Positions 43,341 through 52,670 are shown, numbered from the stretch's first letter. The stretch: 64,000 bases of DNA from Micromonospora sp. RHAY321 (GCF_023896955.1 NZ_JAMHIW010000015.1:1-64000); one strand, 5' to 3'. The notes: generated by a model from the letters alone, not told the origin. Numbers and translations: made by a program.

Positions 43341-44147
43341 TTAGTTGATGAACCGCAGGTCGTTGAACCAGCCGGCCGCGATCGCCATGATGTAGAAGTC
43401 GGCCAGCGCCAGGGTGCCGAGGGTGATCCAGGCGAGCTGCATGTGCCGGACGTTCAGCGCCGAGACGAACGTCCAGGCCTTGTACCGCACCGGGTGCTTG
43501 GAGAAGTGCTTGAGCCGGCCGCCGATGATGTGCCGGCAGGAGTGGCAGGAGATGGTGTACGCCCAGAGCATCACCACGTTGACCAGCAGGACGATGTTGC
43601 CCAGCCCGAAGCCGAAGCCCTTCGGCGAATGGAAGGCGAGGATCGCGTCCCAGGTGTTGATCAGCGAGATGATCGCGGCGGCGTAGAAGAAGTAGCGGTG
43701 CAGGTTCTGGCCGAGCAGCGGGAACCGGGTCTCGCCGCCGTACGAGGCGTGACCGTCCGGCACGGCGCAGGCCGGCGGGGACAGCCAGAACGACCGGTAG
43801 TACGCCTTGCGGTAGTAGTAGCAGGTGAGCCGGAACAGCAGCAGGAACGGCAGGGTCAGCGCGGCGTCCGGGATGATCCACCAGCCGGGCAGGAACCGGC
43901 CGAAGTGCGAGGCGCCCTCGACACACCGCTCGGTCACGCAGGGCGAGTAGAACGGGGTCAGGTAGTGGAACTCGTCCACCCAGTACCACTTGTGCATGAA
44001 GACCCGGACCGTCGCGTACGCCACCCAGGCGCTGAGCCCGATCACCGTGATCAGCGGGGCGAGCCACCAGCGGTCGGTACGCAACGTTTTCGCCGCGATG
44101 GCGGCGCGGGCCCGCGCTCCCCGCGGCCTCGTTGCCGTTGAAGTCAT
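43341..44147 (-). CDS. sdhC: Succinate dehydrogenase cytochrome b membrane subunit
   Basis: The 268-residue membrane anchor has about five hydrophobic helices. Histidines such as those in QNLHRYFFY and SCHSCRHIIGG are candidate haem ligands. It is longer than the four-helix SdhC/SdhD proteins and carries the whole anchor, as in the Sdh1-type complex of mycobacteria. GGAG precedes ATG 44147. It is first of the three genes, so the 255-bp spacer upstream should hold the operon promoter. Confidence 0.92.
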   Translation of the reverse strand: MTSTATRPRGARARAAIAAKTLRTDRWWLAPLITVIGLSAWVAYATVRVFMHKWYWVDEFHYLTPFYSPCVTERCVEGASHFGRFLPGWWIIPDAALTLPFLLLFRLTCYYYRKAYYRSFWLSPPACAVPDGHASYGGETRFPLLGQNLHRYFFYAAAIISLINTWDAILAFHSPKGFGFGLGNIVLLVNVVMLWAYTISCHSCRHIIGGRLKHFSKHPVRYKAWTFVSALNVRHMQLAWITLGTLALADFYIMAIAAGWFNDLRFIN

Positions 44148-44402
44148 TCGAGTCGTCTCCTCGACGGGCCCGTACGGGCGGGCTGATCTTTCTCCGGTCG
44201 GCACGCGGACCGGCGAACCCGCACCCGCTGCCACGTCATGCGCACACCAACGACCACGCCGGATCGACCGACGCAGCTAAGTGACACACGTTACGCCGAT
44301 CTCTGCGGGCCGTCCGCGCAAGGGAGTGTCCCGTGTGTCTGGCCTGCGGAAAAGCCCTGGCACGCTGATCGATGGCGGGTTGTTAAGAACGTCACTGCCC
44401 GA

Positions 44403-45809
44403 TCAGCCGGAAGCGCCTCCGGTGAAGTGCCAGGACGCCAGCCGCACCGACGGCGCCTCCCACCAGACACCGTCCACCCGGTCCGGTTGGCGCACCGGCC
44501 GCGCGCCCAGCCCGAGCACCGCGCCCGGCCCGAGCGCCCGTGGGTACGACTCGGTGAACCGCAGGTCGCGCACCGCCCGCACGACCGTGCCGTCCTCGAC
44601 CAGCCAGACGCCGTTGCGGGTCAGCCCGGTGACGACCAGGCTCTTCGGGTCGAGCACCCGCGTGTACCAGAGGTCGGTGACCAGCAGCCCCCGGCGTACC
44701 CCGGCTGTCAACGCGGCGGTGTCCGCGTCGACCACGGCACCGGCCGCCGTGCCGGTGGTGCTCCGGCCCACCGCGCTGGCCGGCCCGGCCGCCGCGCCGG
44801 ACAGGCGCAGGTTGCGGGCCATCGGACCCCACGTGGCGCCACCCGCGACCGCGTGCCCGGTGGACTCCGCGCCCGCCTCGGCGGCGGTACGCCGGTCGTG
44901 CGCCACCGTCCGCGTCGTGCCCGCCTCGACCAGGGTCAGCGCCCGCCGGCCGGTGCCCTCGGCGTCGAACGGTAGGCCCGACGCGCCCAGCGGATCGTCC
45001 ACCAGGGTCACCGCCGGGTCGAACTGGGCGGCCCCGGGCTCGGCGAACGACTGCCGCTCGGCGTACCGCTTGCCGTTGAAGCCGTACCAGGAGAGGTTCT
45101 GCAACAGGTCCGCCACGGCGGCAGGCTCGAAGACCACCTCGTAGCGCCCCGGGGGCAGCTCGACCGGGTCGGCCGCCGCCTGCGCCTTCGCCGCCGCCTG
45201 CGCGCCGAGCTCGGCGCCGTCGAGGTCGGACAGCCGGTCGGCGCAGCGCCGGGCCACCCCGTCCGCGCCGTCGCGGCGGGCGATGCCGTCCATGGCCGCC
45301 TCGACGGAGCGGCCGTACGCGCTGTGCCCGGCGGTGTTGGCGAACGCCGACGAGCGGTGCGCGGTGCGGCAGTAGCCCGCTGTGTTGAGGTGACCGGCGG
45401 CGGCCACGAAGGCACGGACGAGGTCGGCCCGCTGATCCGGCTCGGCGTGCGCGGTGGCCTCGTCGACGGGCGGGGCGGCCGGTGCGGGCGTGGGCGGTGC
45501 GAGCCCCGGCCAGCCCGGATCCGGTGGGCAGAGCCGCGCCGCGGCCAGGGTGCGCTCGACCAGAGCGCCCAACCCGTCGGCGGTGACCACGCTGCCACTG
45601 CCGGCGGCGGTCCGCCCGTCGACGTGCAGCCGCAGCCGGACCCCGACAGTCGACTCGGCGACGTTCTGGTGGATGGCCGAGTTGGCGAACCGGGTCAGCG
45701 CCAGATCGGCCCGGGTCACCACCGCCTCGGCCTGCGTGGCCGGGCCGCCGAGGCGCCGCACCAGCTCGACGACCTGCGCGGCCAGCTCCAGCTCCGTCGG
45801 CCCACTCAC
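44403..45809 (-). CDS. TldE/PmbA-family protease subunit
   Basis: The partner of TldD in a heterodimeric protease that trims unfolded or leader peptides. The 468-residue protein has the TldD/PmbA fold (ANSAIHQNVAEST, VVTGLTRNGVWLVEDG) and lacks the HExxH site, as expected for the TldE subunit. The start is GTG 45809, overlapping the TldD stop by GTGA. No RiPP precursor is adjacent. Confidence 0.92.
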   Translation of the reverse strand: MSGPTELELAAQVVELVRRLGGPATQAEAVVTRADLALTRFANSAIHQNVAESTVGVRLRLHVDGRTAAGSGSVVTADGLGALVERTLAAARLCPPDPGWPGLAPPTPAPAAPPVDEATAHAEPDQRADLVRAFVAAAGHLNTAGYCRTAHRSSAFANTAGHSAYGRSVEAAMDGIARRDGADGVARRCADRLSDLDGAELGAQAAAKAQAAADPVELPPGRYEVVFEPAAVADLLQNLSWYGFNGKRYAERQSFAEPGAAQFDPAVTLVDDPLGASGLPFDAEGTGRRALTLVEAGTTRTVAHDRRTAAEAGAESTGHAVAGGATWGPMARNLRLSGAAAGPASAVGRSTTGTAAGAVVDADTAALTAGVRRGLLVTDLWYTRVLDPKSLVVTGLTRNGVWLVEDGTVVRAVRDLRFTESYPRALGPGAVLGLGARPVRQPDRVDGVWWEAPSVRLASWHFTGGASG

Positions 45810-47242
45810 GCGGACACCCCCACCCGGACGTTGCGGAAGCGGGCCGGAGCGGCCGGGTGGCCGGTGTGCCCGGTCTGGCCCGGCTGGCCCTTGCCGCAGT
45901 TGGGCGTGCCCCAGGGCACCGTCTCGCCGGAGAGCATGTCCATGGAGCGCCAGAAGAGCGGGCCGATCCCGGTGTAGGTGGGGTTGCGCAGCATCCGCCC
46001 CCGTCGACCCTTCTTGATCTCCCAGCCGACCTCGCAGCCGAACTGGAAGTTGAGGCGCTTGTCGTCGATCGACCAGGACCGGTTGAGGTCCATCAGCACC
46101 CCGTCGTCGGTGGCCGCGATGATCTCCTCCAGCGTGTGCGGGCCGGGCTCCAGGCCGACGTTGGTCATCCGCACCATCGGCAGCCGGGCCCACCCGTCGG
46201 CCCGCACGCTGCCGCCGTAGTCGAGGCTGGCCATGGCGGCCGAGTCCCGACCGGCGAGCACGCCCACCCACCGCCCGTCGCGGACCGCGTCCCGCTTGAC
46301 CGCGGGCGAGCCCTCGTCGTCGAAGCCGAAGCTGCCCAGCGCGCCCGGGATGGTGGGGTCGATGGTGATGTTCATCAGCTCCGAGCCGTAGCGCAGGGAC
46401 CCGAGCTGGGCGAGGTCCAGCCAGGACGTACCGGCGAACGCGGCCTCCCAGCCGAGGATCCGGTCCAGCTCGATGGCGTGCCCGACCGACTCGTGGATCT
46501 GCAGGGCCAACTGCTCACCACCGAGGATCAGATCCGTCTCGCCGGCCGGGCAGGGTGGCGCGGTGAGCAGCGCCCGGGACTCCTCGGCGATCTGCGCGGC
46601 GTGGGCGGCCAGGTCGAGCGACTCGACCAGCTCCCAGCCGGTGGTGCCGTACTGCCCGCGGTAACTGGGCCAGGAACGCCGCTGAGTCTCGCCGGCACCG
46701 ATCGAGGTGGCCGAGATGCCGCCGCCGCACTCGCGGATCCGCTGGTCGATCCGGTGGCCCTCACTGGACACGAACCACTTGGCGGTGTCCCAGATCTGGT
46801 AGAGCCCTTCGGCCAGGTCGGCGCCGTGCTCGGCCATCGTGCGGGTCGCGCCGACCAGCAGGTCGCCCTTGTCCGACAGCGGCACCCCGAGCGGGTCGAT
46901 CTGGCAGCCCGACGCCCAGCTCGCGGTGACCGCCTCGACCGGCACCAGGTCGACGGGTGGGCCGGGCACCCGCGCGCTCGCCTGGGCGGTCCGCGTCGCG
47001 CGCCGGCCGGCGTCGCGGGCGGCGGCGTCAGAGAGATCGGGTACGGCGTGGAAGCCCCAACTCGACCCGACCAGCGCGCGCACGCCGAGGCCGATGCTCT
47101 CGTCCTGGGTCAGCTCCTCGATGTCGCCGTTGCGGGCGGTCATCGACTCGTAGCGACGGTGCATCACCCGGGCGTCGGCGTACCGGGCGCCGGCGTCGAG
47201 GGCGGCCTGGACGGCGGCGGTTGCCGCGTCGAACTCGGTCAT
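45806..47242 (-). CDS. tldD: TldD-family metalloprotease subunit
   Basis: The catalytic subunit of the TldD/TldE protease: the 478-residue protein has the zinc motif HESVGH at 250-255, followed by GTPNCGKGQPGQ near the end as a metal-binding Cys segment. It cleaves small peptides inside the heterodimer cavity. ATG 47242 begins MTEFDAATA. It is first of the pair and divergent from nothing nearby; the Uma2 gene lies 33 bp upstream on the same strand. Confidence 0.93.
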   Translation of the reverse strand: MTEFDAATAAVQAALDAGARYADARVMHRRYESMTARNGDIEELTQDESIGLGVRALVGSSWGFHAVPDLSDAAARDAGRRATRTAQASARVPGPPVDLVPVEAVTASWASGCQIDPLGVPLSDKGDLLVGATRTMAEHGADLAEGLYQIWDTAKWFVSSEGHRIDQRIRECGGGISATSIGAGETQRRSWPSYRGQYGTTGWELVESLDLAAHAAQIAEESRALLTAPPCPAGETDLILGGEQLALQIHESVGHAIELDRILGWEAAFAGTSWLDLAQLGSLRYGSELMNITIDPTIPGALGSFGFDDEGSPAVKRDAVRDGRWVGVLAGRDSAAMASLDYGGSVRADGWARLPMVRMTNVGLEPGPHTLEEIIAATDDGVLMDLNRSWSIDDKRLNFQFGCEVGWEIKKGRRGRMLRNPTYTGIGPLFWRSMDMLSGETVPWGTPNCGKGQPGQTGHTGHPAAPARFRNVRVGVSA

Positions 47243-47275
47243 GCGACCGACCCTAGGCCAGCCGACCGACACCCG

Positions 47276-47827
47276 TCAGGGGAGCAGATCCTCCGGCCGG
47301 ATCGTGGCCTTCACCGGCTCGGTCAGCTCCAACACCTCGCCGACCCTGGTCGTCGACCGCTCGACGTAGTGGGAGCCATGTCGTTGGTACAGGTGCAGGG
47401 TCAGGGGCTCCTGCTCGACGAGCAGATACCACTCGATGCTGGCCCCGGCGTACAGGTACGGCTTCAACACCCGATCGATGACGGCGGTGTGTGGTGCGGT
47501 GACCTCACCGACCAGCAGGACCGCGTCCGCCGGCACGCAGTCCGCCGTGAGATCCAGCTCCGCCGTCACCACCAGGTCGGGGTTGAGGATCCGCGTGCTG
47601 TGCAGCCGCAGGTTGATCACCGGGAGCAGGGTGCGGTCCGCTGCTGCGCAGCCGGGTTCCAACGCGGCTGCCAGGCCACCGACGATCACCTGGTGCCGGA
47701 CCGACGGCGGTGGCCCGATGAGCAGGCTGCCGTCGAGGAGTTCTATCCGCTGGGCGGTCTCACCGAGGGCGAGGTACTCCGACTCGGTCCATGGCAGCGC
47801 GCGGCCAAGAATGCCGATGGGAATCAC
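47276..47827 (-). CDS. Uma2-family PD-(D/E)xK nuclease-like protein
   Basis: A 183-residue protein of the Uma2/DUF820 family. The nuclease-like residues are in NPDLVVT (Asp) and LVGEVTAPHTAVIDRVLKPYLYAG (Glu and Lys). These proteins are abundant in actinobacteria and cyanobacteria; the biological role is unclear. GTG 47827 gives the usual N-terminus; GTG 47845 or a codon at 47881 would lengthen it. It may be co-transcribed with tldD. Confidence 0.78.
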   Translation of the reverse strand: MIPIGILGRALPWTESEYLALGETAQRIELLDGSLLIGPPPSVRHQVIVGGLAAALEPGCAAADRTLLPVINLRLHSTRILNPDLVVTAELDLTADCVPADAVLLVGEVTAPHTAVIDRVLKPYLYAGASIEWYLLVEQEPLTLHLYQRHGSHYVERSTTRVGEVLELTEPVKATIRPEDLLP

Positions 47828-48053
47828 CCGCCCAGTGCAGCTCACTCCGCATGGCTGAGGTCGCACCCGACGTGCGAGCACGAGATGAAGGTTGAGTCAA
47901 CCAAGATCGCGCTCGATCGTAGGTGTAGGGGTTTCCCCGACGCTTCCTGACCACTACATCCTGGTTCGAGCGTGACCTTGGCGGCGGTGGGCGCCTCAAC
48001 CCCGCTCCTGCTCTCGGGGGCGGTGTTCGTCGTCAAGATTCGCGCCGTATCGG

Positions 48054-48093
48054 GGATGTTGCTGCTTCTCGCGTGTCGGAGGCAGCAACATCC
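48054..48093. promoter_or_regulatory. Hairpin with 12-bp perfect stem upstream of oppD
   Basis: GGATGTTGCTGC at 48054-48065 pairs with GCAGCAACATCC at 48082-48093 around a 16-base loop. It could be an operator or an RNA structure in a long leader of the opp operon. Confidence 0.55.
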
Positions 48094-48250
48094 GGCAAGT
48101 TGCGTAGCGCTGGGCGCGGGACACGGTGCACGAGATGAATGGGTGTGGATGGCGAGGTGAGGGGGTGTTCAGGCCGATGCCGACTCGTTACGCTCGGGCC
48201 CGCTGACAGGTGCCGACTTTGTAGCTTATTTTCACCCTCGGGACTTTGCT

Positions 48251-48265
48251 GTAAGTTCTCTTCGT
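48251..48265 (+). promoter_or_regulatory. Shared motif upstream of oppD
   Basis: GTAAGTTCTCTTCGT matches GTAGGTTTTCTTCTT at 52586-52600, upstream of oppA, in 12 of 15 bases. The two may bind a common regulator. Confidence 0.4.
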
Positions 48266-48282
48266 CACTGAGGGAGGCGGCC

Positions 48283-49398
48283 GTGGACAGCTCGGATCCG
48301 GCGCCGTCCGGGGAACCGGACGACCGTCCCACCGTGCCGGAGCAGCGCACCGGCCAGGATGCCTACCTGCGGGTGAGCGACCTGCGAGTCCGCTTCGACA
48401 CCGAGGACGGCGTGGTGCGCGCCGTCGACGGCGTGTCGTTCGCCGTCGAGCGGGGCCGCACCCTCGGCATCGTGGGTGAGTCCGGCTCGGGCAAGAGCGT
48501 CACATCGCTGGCCATCCTCGGCCTGCACGACCCCAGGCGGACCACCATCACGGGGGAGATCTCCGTCGGCGGCCGGCAGGTGGTGGGCCTCGGAGACGAG
48601 GAGGTACGCCGGCTGCGCGGCCGGGACATGGCGATGATCTTCCAGGACCCGCTGTCGGCGCTGCACCCCTACTACACGGTGGGCCGGCAGATCGCCGAGG
48701 CGTACCGGGTGCACCACCCGAAGGCCGGCCGTCGGGAGGCCCGCAAGCGGGCCGTGGACATGCTGGACCGGGTGGGCATCCCGCAGCCGGCACGCCGCTT
48801 CGACCAGTACCCGCACGAGTTCTCCGGTGGTATGCGCCAGCGGGCGATGATCGCCATGTCGCTGGTCAACGACCCGGCACTGCTGATCGCCGACGAGCCG
48901 ACTACCGCGCTGGACGTGACCGTGCAGGCGCAGATCCTGGACCTGCTCGCCGACCTGCAGGCCGAGTTCCACTCCGCCATCATCCTGATCACCCACGACC
49001 TCGGCGTGGTCGGTCAGGCCGCCGACGAGGTGCTGGTCATGTACGGCGGACGAGCCGTCGAGCAGGGCAGCGTCGAGCAGGTGCTCCGCTCGCCGCAGCA
49101 CCCGTACACCTGGGGGTTGCTCTCCAGCGTGCCGTCCCTGCACGGCGACGCGGACGCGGACCTGCTGCCGATCCGCGGCAACCCGCCCAGCCTGATCAAC
49201 CTGCCGCCCGGCTGCGCCTTCCACCCGCGTTGCCGGTACGCGGACCGCCCCGGTGACCGGTCCCGCACCGAGGTGCCCGAGCTGCGCCCGGCCGGCTCAG
49301 CCGGTGCGGACGGCCACCTGGTCGCCTGCCACCTGACCGCCGAGGAGCGCGCCGCGCTCTACGCCGAGGACGTCGCATCCGTGGGGGTGGCCCGATGA
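48283..49398 (+). CDS. Peptide ABC transporter ATP-binding protein (OppD/DppD-like)
   Basis: A 371-residue ATPase with Walker A GESGSGKS, signature EFSGGMRQR, Walker B LLIADEPTTALD, and the Cys-rich OppD end GCAFHPRCRYA. It energises uptake of oligopeptides or similar solutes. GTG 48283 follows AGGGAGG. It is first in a five-gene operon and overlaps oppF by ATGA. The N-terminal 30 residues are a charged extra segment. Confidence 0.92.
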   Translation: MDSSDPAPSGEPDDRPTVPEQRTGQDAYLRVSDLRVRFDTEDGVVRAVDGVSFAVERGRTLGIVGESGSGKSVTSLAILGLHDPRRTTITGEISVGGRQVVGLGDEEVRRLRGRDMAMIFQDPLSALHPYYTVGRQIAEAYRVHHPKAGRREARKRAVDMLDRVGIPQPARRFDQYPHEFSGGMRQRAMIAMSLVNDPALLIADEPTTALDVTVQAQILDLLADLQAEFHSAIILITHDLGVVGQAADEVLVMYGGRAVEQGSVEQVLRSPQHPYTWGLLSSVPSLHGDADADLLPIRGNPPSLINLPPGCAFHPRCRYADRPGDRSRTEVPELRPAGSAGADGHLVACHLTAEERAALYAEDVASVGVAR

Positions 49399-50456
49399 CC
49401 GACGAGCCGCTGCTGCGGGTCCGCGGCCTGACCAAGCACTTCCCGGTACGCCAGGGGCTGCGCGCCACCGGCCTGGTGCGCGCGGTGGACGGGCTGGACT
49501 TCGACGTGCGCCCGGGCGAGACGCTCGGCCTGGTGGGGGAGTCGGGCTGCGGCAAGACCACCACCGGCCGGATGCTGGTGCGGCTGCTGGAGCCGACCGC
49601 CGGCACCATCGAGTTCGCCGGGCGGGACATCACCCACGCCGGTCGCCGTGAGCTGCGCCCGCTGCGCCAGGACCTGCAGATCATCTTCCAGGACCCGTAC
49701 GCCTCGCTGAACCCCCGGCACACCGTGGGTCGGATCGTGGCGATGCCGTTGCAGGTCAATGGGATCAAGCCGCCGGGTGGGATCAAGGCCCGGGTGCAGG
49801 AGCTGCTGGAGCTGGTCGGGTTGAATCCGGAGCACTACAACCGGTATCCGCACGAGTTCTCCGGGGGCCAGCGGCAGCGCATCGGCATCGCCCGCGCCCT
49901 GGCCCTGCGGCCCAAGCTGATCGTCGCCGACGAGCCGGTCTCCGCGCTGGACGTCTCGATCCAGGCGCAGGTGGTCAACCTGCTGCGCGACCTGCAACGG
50001 GATCTCGGTCTGGCGTTCGTGTTCATCGCACACGACCTGGCCGTGGTGCGGCACTTCTGCCAGCGGGTCGCGGTGATGTACCTGGGCCGGATCGTGGAGA
50101 TCGGTGACCGGGCCGACATCTACGAGCGTCCGCAGCACCCGTACACCCGGGCGTTGCTCTCGGCGATCCCGGACGTCACGCGGCTCGGCCCGGCCGGCCG
50201 GATCCGGTTGACCGGCGACGTGCCGACCCCGCTCGACCCACCTTCGGGCTGCCGGTTCCGTACCCGGTGCTGGAAGGCGCGGGACATCTGCGCGACCGAG
50301 GAGCCGGCGCTGGTGCCGCGCGACGGCGGCGACCAGGCCACCGCGTGTCACTTCCCGGAACCAGCCGGCGCCGGCCTGCAGGCGGAGGCCGCTGTGGCCG
50401 TTGCCGAGCCAGCGGGTCGCGGGGCCGGAGCCAACGTCGAGGAGGTGTCGCCGTGA
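49395..50456 (+). CDS. Peptide ABC transporter ATP-binding protein (OppF/DppF-like)
   Basis: The second ATPase, 353 residues: Walker A GESGCGKTT, signature EFSGGQRQR, Walker B LIVADEPVSALD, and the OppF end GCRFRTRCWKA. It pairs with the preceding ATPase on the two permeases. It starts in the stop of oppD (ATGA), and its own stop overlaps the next GTG. Confidence 0.93.
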   Translation: MTDEPLLRVRGLTKHFPVRQGLRATGLVRAVDGLDFDVRPGETLGLVGESGCGKTTTGRMLVRLLEPTAGTIEFAGRDITHAGRRELRPLRQDLQIIFQDPYASLNPRHTVGRIVAMPLQVNGIKPPGGIKARVQELLELVGLNPEHYNRYPHEFSGGQRQRIGIARALALRPKLIVADEPVSALDVSIQAQVVNLLRDLQRDLGLAFVFIAHDLAVVRHFCQRVAVMYLGRIVEIGDRADIYERPQHPYTRALLSAIPDVTRLGPAGRIRLTGDVPTPLDPPSGCRFRTRCWKARDICATEEPALVPRDGGDQATACHFPEPAGAGLQAEAAVAVAEPAGRGAGANVEEVSP

Positions 50457-51454
50457 GCCTGTCCCCCGTGGAGGGTGTGGCGCTGGCCGAGATCGAGTCG
50501 GGCACGGGCGAGCCCGCGACGAAGGGCGTGGTCGGCCGCTCACCCGGTCAGCTCGCCTGGCTGCGGCTGCGCCGTGACCGGACGGCCATGCTCAGCGGCA
50601 GCCTGCTGGTGTTCTTCATGCTGCTGGGGCTCGCCGCACCGTTGATCGAGATGGTCTACGGGATCGGCCCGCGCGAGCAGTTCCAGAACCTGCTGGACGG
50701 CTTCGGCATGCCGCTGGGCTACGCCGGTGGCGTCACCGGGGAGCACTGGTTCGGCCTCGAACCGGGGCTGGGCCGGGACATCTTCATCCGGCTGATCTAC
50801 GGGCTGCGGACCTCGCTCTTCATCGCGTTCGCCGCCGCCCTGATCACCGCGACGATCGGTGTCGTGCTCGGTGCCCTCGCCGGTTACCTCGGTGGCTGGC
50901 TCGACGCGGTGATCAACTGGATCACCGACCTGACCCTGGCCATGCCGTTCCTGATCATCGCGTTGGCGCTCACTCCCACGCTGACGCTGCGCTTCTACGG
51001 CGAGCGGGGGCAGGTGTCCTCGGCCTTCGGGGTGGGCGTGCTGATCGCCGTCTTCGCCGTCTTCGGCTGGACCAGCACGGCCCGACTGGTACGCGGGCAG
51101 GTGATCGCACTCCGCGAGCGGGAGTTCGTGGAGGCGGCCAGGGCCAGCGGCGCCGGGCTGGGGCACATGCTCTTCCGGCAACTGCTGCCGAACATCTGGG
51201 CGCCGATCCTGGTGTCGTTCTCCCTGGCGGTGCCGCAGTTCATCACGAGCGAGGCCGCGCTGTCGTTCATCGGCGTCGGCCTCAGCGACGAGACGCCCAG
51301 CTTCGGCCGGATGATCTATCGCAGCCTGGACTTCCTCCAGACCGACCCGGCGTACGTGTTCTTCCCGGGCATCATGATCTTCGCGCTGGTGTTCGCCTTC
51401 AACCTCTTCGGTGACGCGTTGCGCGACGCGCTCGACCCGAAGTCGTCCCGGTAG
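50453..51454 (+). CDS. Peptide ABC transporter permease (DppC-like)
   Basis: A 333-residue permease with six membrane helices and the inner-membrane EAA loop EFVEAARASGAGLGHMLFRQLLPN. A cytoplasmic N-terminus of about 45 residues precedes the first helix, as in DppC. GTG 50453 follows GGAGGTG and overlaps the oppF stop. It comes before the DppB-like gene, the reverse of the usual B-C order. Confidence 0.92.
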   Translation: MSLSPVEGVALAEIESGTGEPATKGVVGRSPGQLAWLRLRRDRTAMLSGSLLVFFMLLGLAAPLIEMVYGIGPREQFQNLLDGFGMPLGYAGGVTGEHWFGLEPGLGRDIFIRLIYGLRTSLFIAFAAALITATIGVVLGALAGYLGGWLDAVINWITDLTLAMPFLIIALALTPTLTLRFYGERGQVSSAFGVGVLIAVFAVFGWTSTARLVRGQVIALREREFVEAARASGAGLGHMLFRQLLPNIWAPILVSFSLAVPQFITSEAALSFIGVGLSDETPSFGRMIYRSLDFLQTDPAYVFFPGIMIFALVFAFNLFGDALRDALDPKSSR

Positions 51455-51465
51455 GGGTGGTCCCC

Positions 51466-51519
51466 ATGGTGAGCGCGAGGAGCGCAGCGAAGCGGAGCCC
51501 CGCGGTCGCGAACGAAAGG
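51466..51519 (+). repeat. Intergenic repeat module between dppC and dppB
   Basis: GGTGAGCGCGAGGAGCGCAG begins a 54-bp module that continues through GCGGAGCCCCGCGGTCGCG to AACGAAAGG. From memory this unit recurs in many intergenic regions of Micromonospora and Salinispora genomes, usually shortly before a start codon. No second copy is in this window. It supplies the dppB ribosome-binding region. Confidence 0.5.
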
Positions 51520-51527
51520 TGGCACTG

Positions 51528-52514
51528 GTGGCGCGATTCCTGATCAAGCGGCTCTTCTCCGCCACGCTGACCCTGTTCGCGGTGAGCGTGCTGACCTTCC
51601 TGATGTTCTTCGCCCTGCCGCGCGACCCGGTGACCGGCATGTGCCCCAAGAACTGCAACCCGGAGCGGTTGGAGCGGGTGCGCGACGACCTGGGCCTGAA
51701 CGACCCGCTGGTCAGCCAGTACGCCGGCTACATGAAGGGCATCGTGACCGGGCGCGACCTGGGCAGCGCCCAGGGCGGCCGGTGCGACGCGCCCTGCCTG
51801 GGCTGGTCCTACGTCAGCAACGAGGCGGTCTCGGACACCATCGCCCGGGTGCTGCCGGTGACGTTGAGCATCGTGATCCCGGCGGCCATCCTCTGGCTGC
51901 TGCTCGGGGTGGGGCTGGGCATGGTCTCGGCGCTGCGCCGGGGCACCTGGCTGGACCGGGCCGCCATCGGTTTCTCGTTGACCGGCGCCTCGTTGCAGCT
52001 CTACTTCGTGGGCGCGGTTCTGCTGCTGGTGTTCGTCTACAACCTGCGCCTGCTACCCGTGCCGAGCTACACCTCCCTCTTCGACAATCCGGCGAAGTGG
52101 GCCAGTGGCCTGGTGCTGGCCTGGGTGGCGTTGGCCTTCCTCTTCTCGGCCATCTACGCCCGGCTCTCCCGGGCGCAGATGCTGGAGACGTTGTCGGAGG
52201 ACTTCGTCCGCACCGCGCGGGCCAAGGGTCTGGCCAAACCCACGGTGTACGGGCGGCACGCGCTGCGCGCGGCGATCACCCCGGTGGTGACCATCGCCGG
52301 TCTGGACGTCGGTGGTGCGCTCGGCGGGACGGTGATCACCGAGACGACCTTCGGCATCCAGGGGCTGGGCCGCACGGCGGTGGACGCGGTGCGCTCGGGT
52401 GACCTGCCCACCATCATGGCCACCGTGCTGATCGCGGCTGTCTTCGTGGTGCTGGCGAACGTGCTGGTCGACCTGCTCTACGCGGCCATCGACCCGCGGG
52501 TCCGGCTGCGCTGA
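51528..52514 (+). CDS. Peptide ABC transporter permease (DppB-like)
   Basis: A 328-residue permease with six membrane helices, the DppB start FLIKRLFSATLTLFAVSVLTF, and the EAA loop EDFVRTARAKGLAKPTVYGRHALR. An unusual external segment with paired cysteines (GMCPKNCNPERL, then RCDAPCLGW) could form disulfides. GTG 51528 follows AAAGGTGG. The gene lies after a repeat module that separates it from the DppC-like gene. Confidence 0.93.
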   Translation: MARFLIKRLFSATLTLFAVSVLTFLMFFALPRDPVTGMCPKNCNPERLERVRDDLGLNDPLVSQYAGYMKGIVTGRDLGSAQGGRCDAPCLGWSYVSNEAVSDTIARVLPVTLSIVIPAAILWLLLGVGLGMVSALRRGTWLDRAAIGFSLTGASLQLYFVGAVLLLVFVYNLRLLPVPSYTSLFDNPAKWASGLVLAWVALAFLFSAIYARLSRAQMLETLSEDFVRTARAKGLAKPTVYGRHALRAAITPVVTIAGLDVGGALGGTVITETTFGIQGLGRTAVDAVRSGDLPTIMATVLIAAVFVVLANVLVDLLYAAIDPRVRLR

Positions 52515-52585
52515 GCCGGGCGTTCGGCCCGGGATGTCCACCACCCGGCCGGCGGCGAAATTTATCGACAACTGTTACACAATCC

Positions 52586-52600
52586 GTAGGTTTTCTTCTT
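52586..52600 (+). promoter_or_regulatory. Shared motif upstream of oppA
   Basis: GTAGGTTTTCTTCTT lies in an AT-rich stretch (52557-52610) between dppB and oppA and matches the motif before oppD. It suggests a separate promoter for oppA with shared control. Confidence 0.4.
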
Positions 52601-52670
52601 TACGATCCTCGAGACGTCGGCGGTTCTCGCCCCGACGGACCGCACGGCACATGGGTGAAGGAGGTACTTC

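Larger units (their letters stand above)
47828..48282. other. 455-bp intergenic region upstream of the peptide transporter operon
   Basis: No convincing gene is seen. It holds GGTTG-AGT-CAACC at 47890-47902, a hairpin with perfect 12-base arms at 48054-48093, and an AT-richer stretch at 48220-48265 that probably contains the oppD promoter and the motif GTAAGTTCTCTTCGT. Confidence 0.6.

Noticed and set aside
44148..44402. Search for a small RNA or tRNA between sdhC and TldE
   Set aside because: No cloverleaf or strong hairpin was seen; the region most likely holds the sdh promoter.
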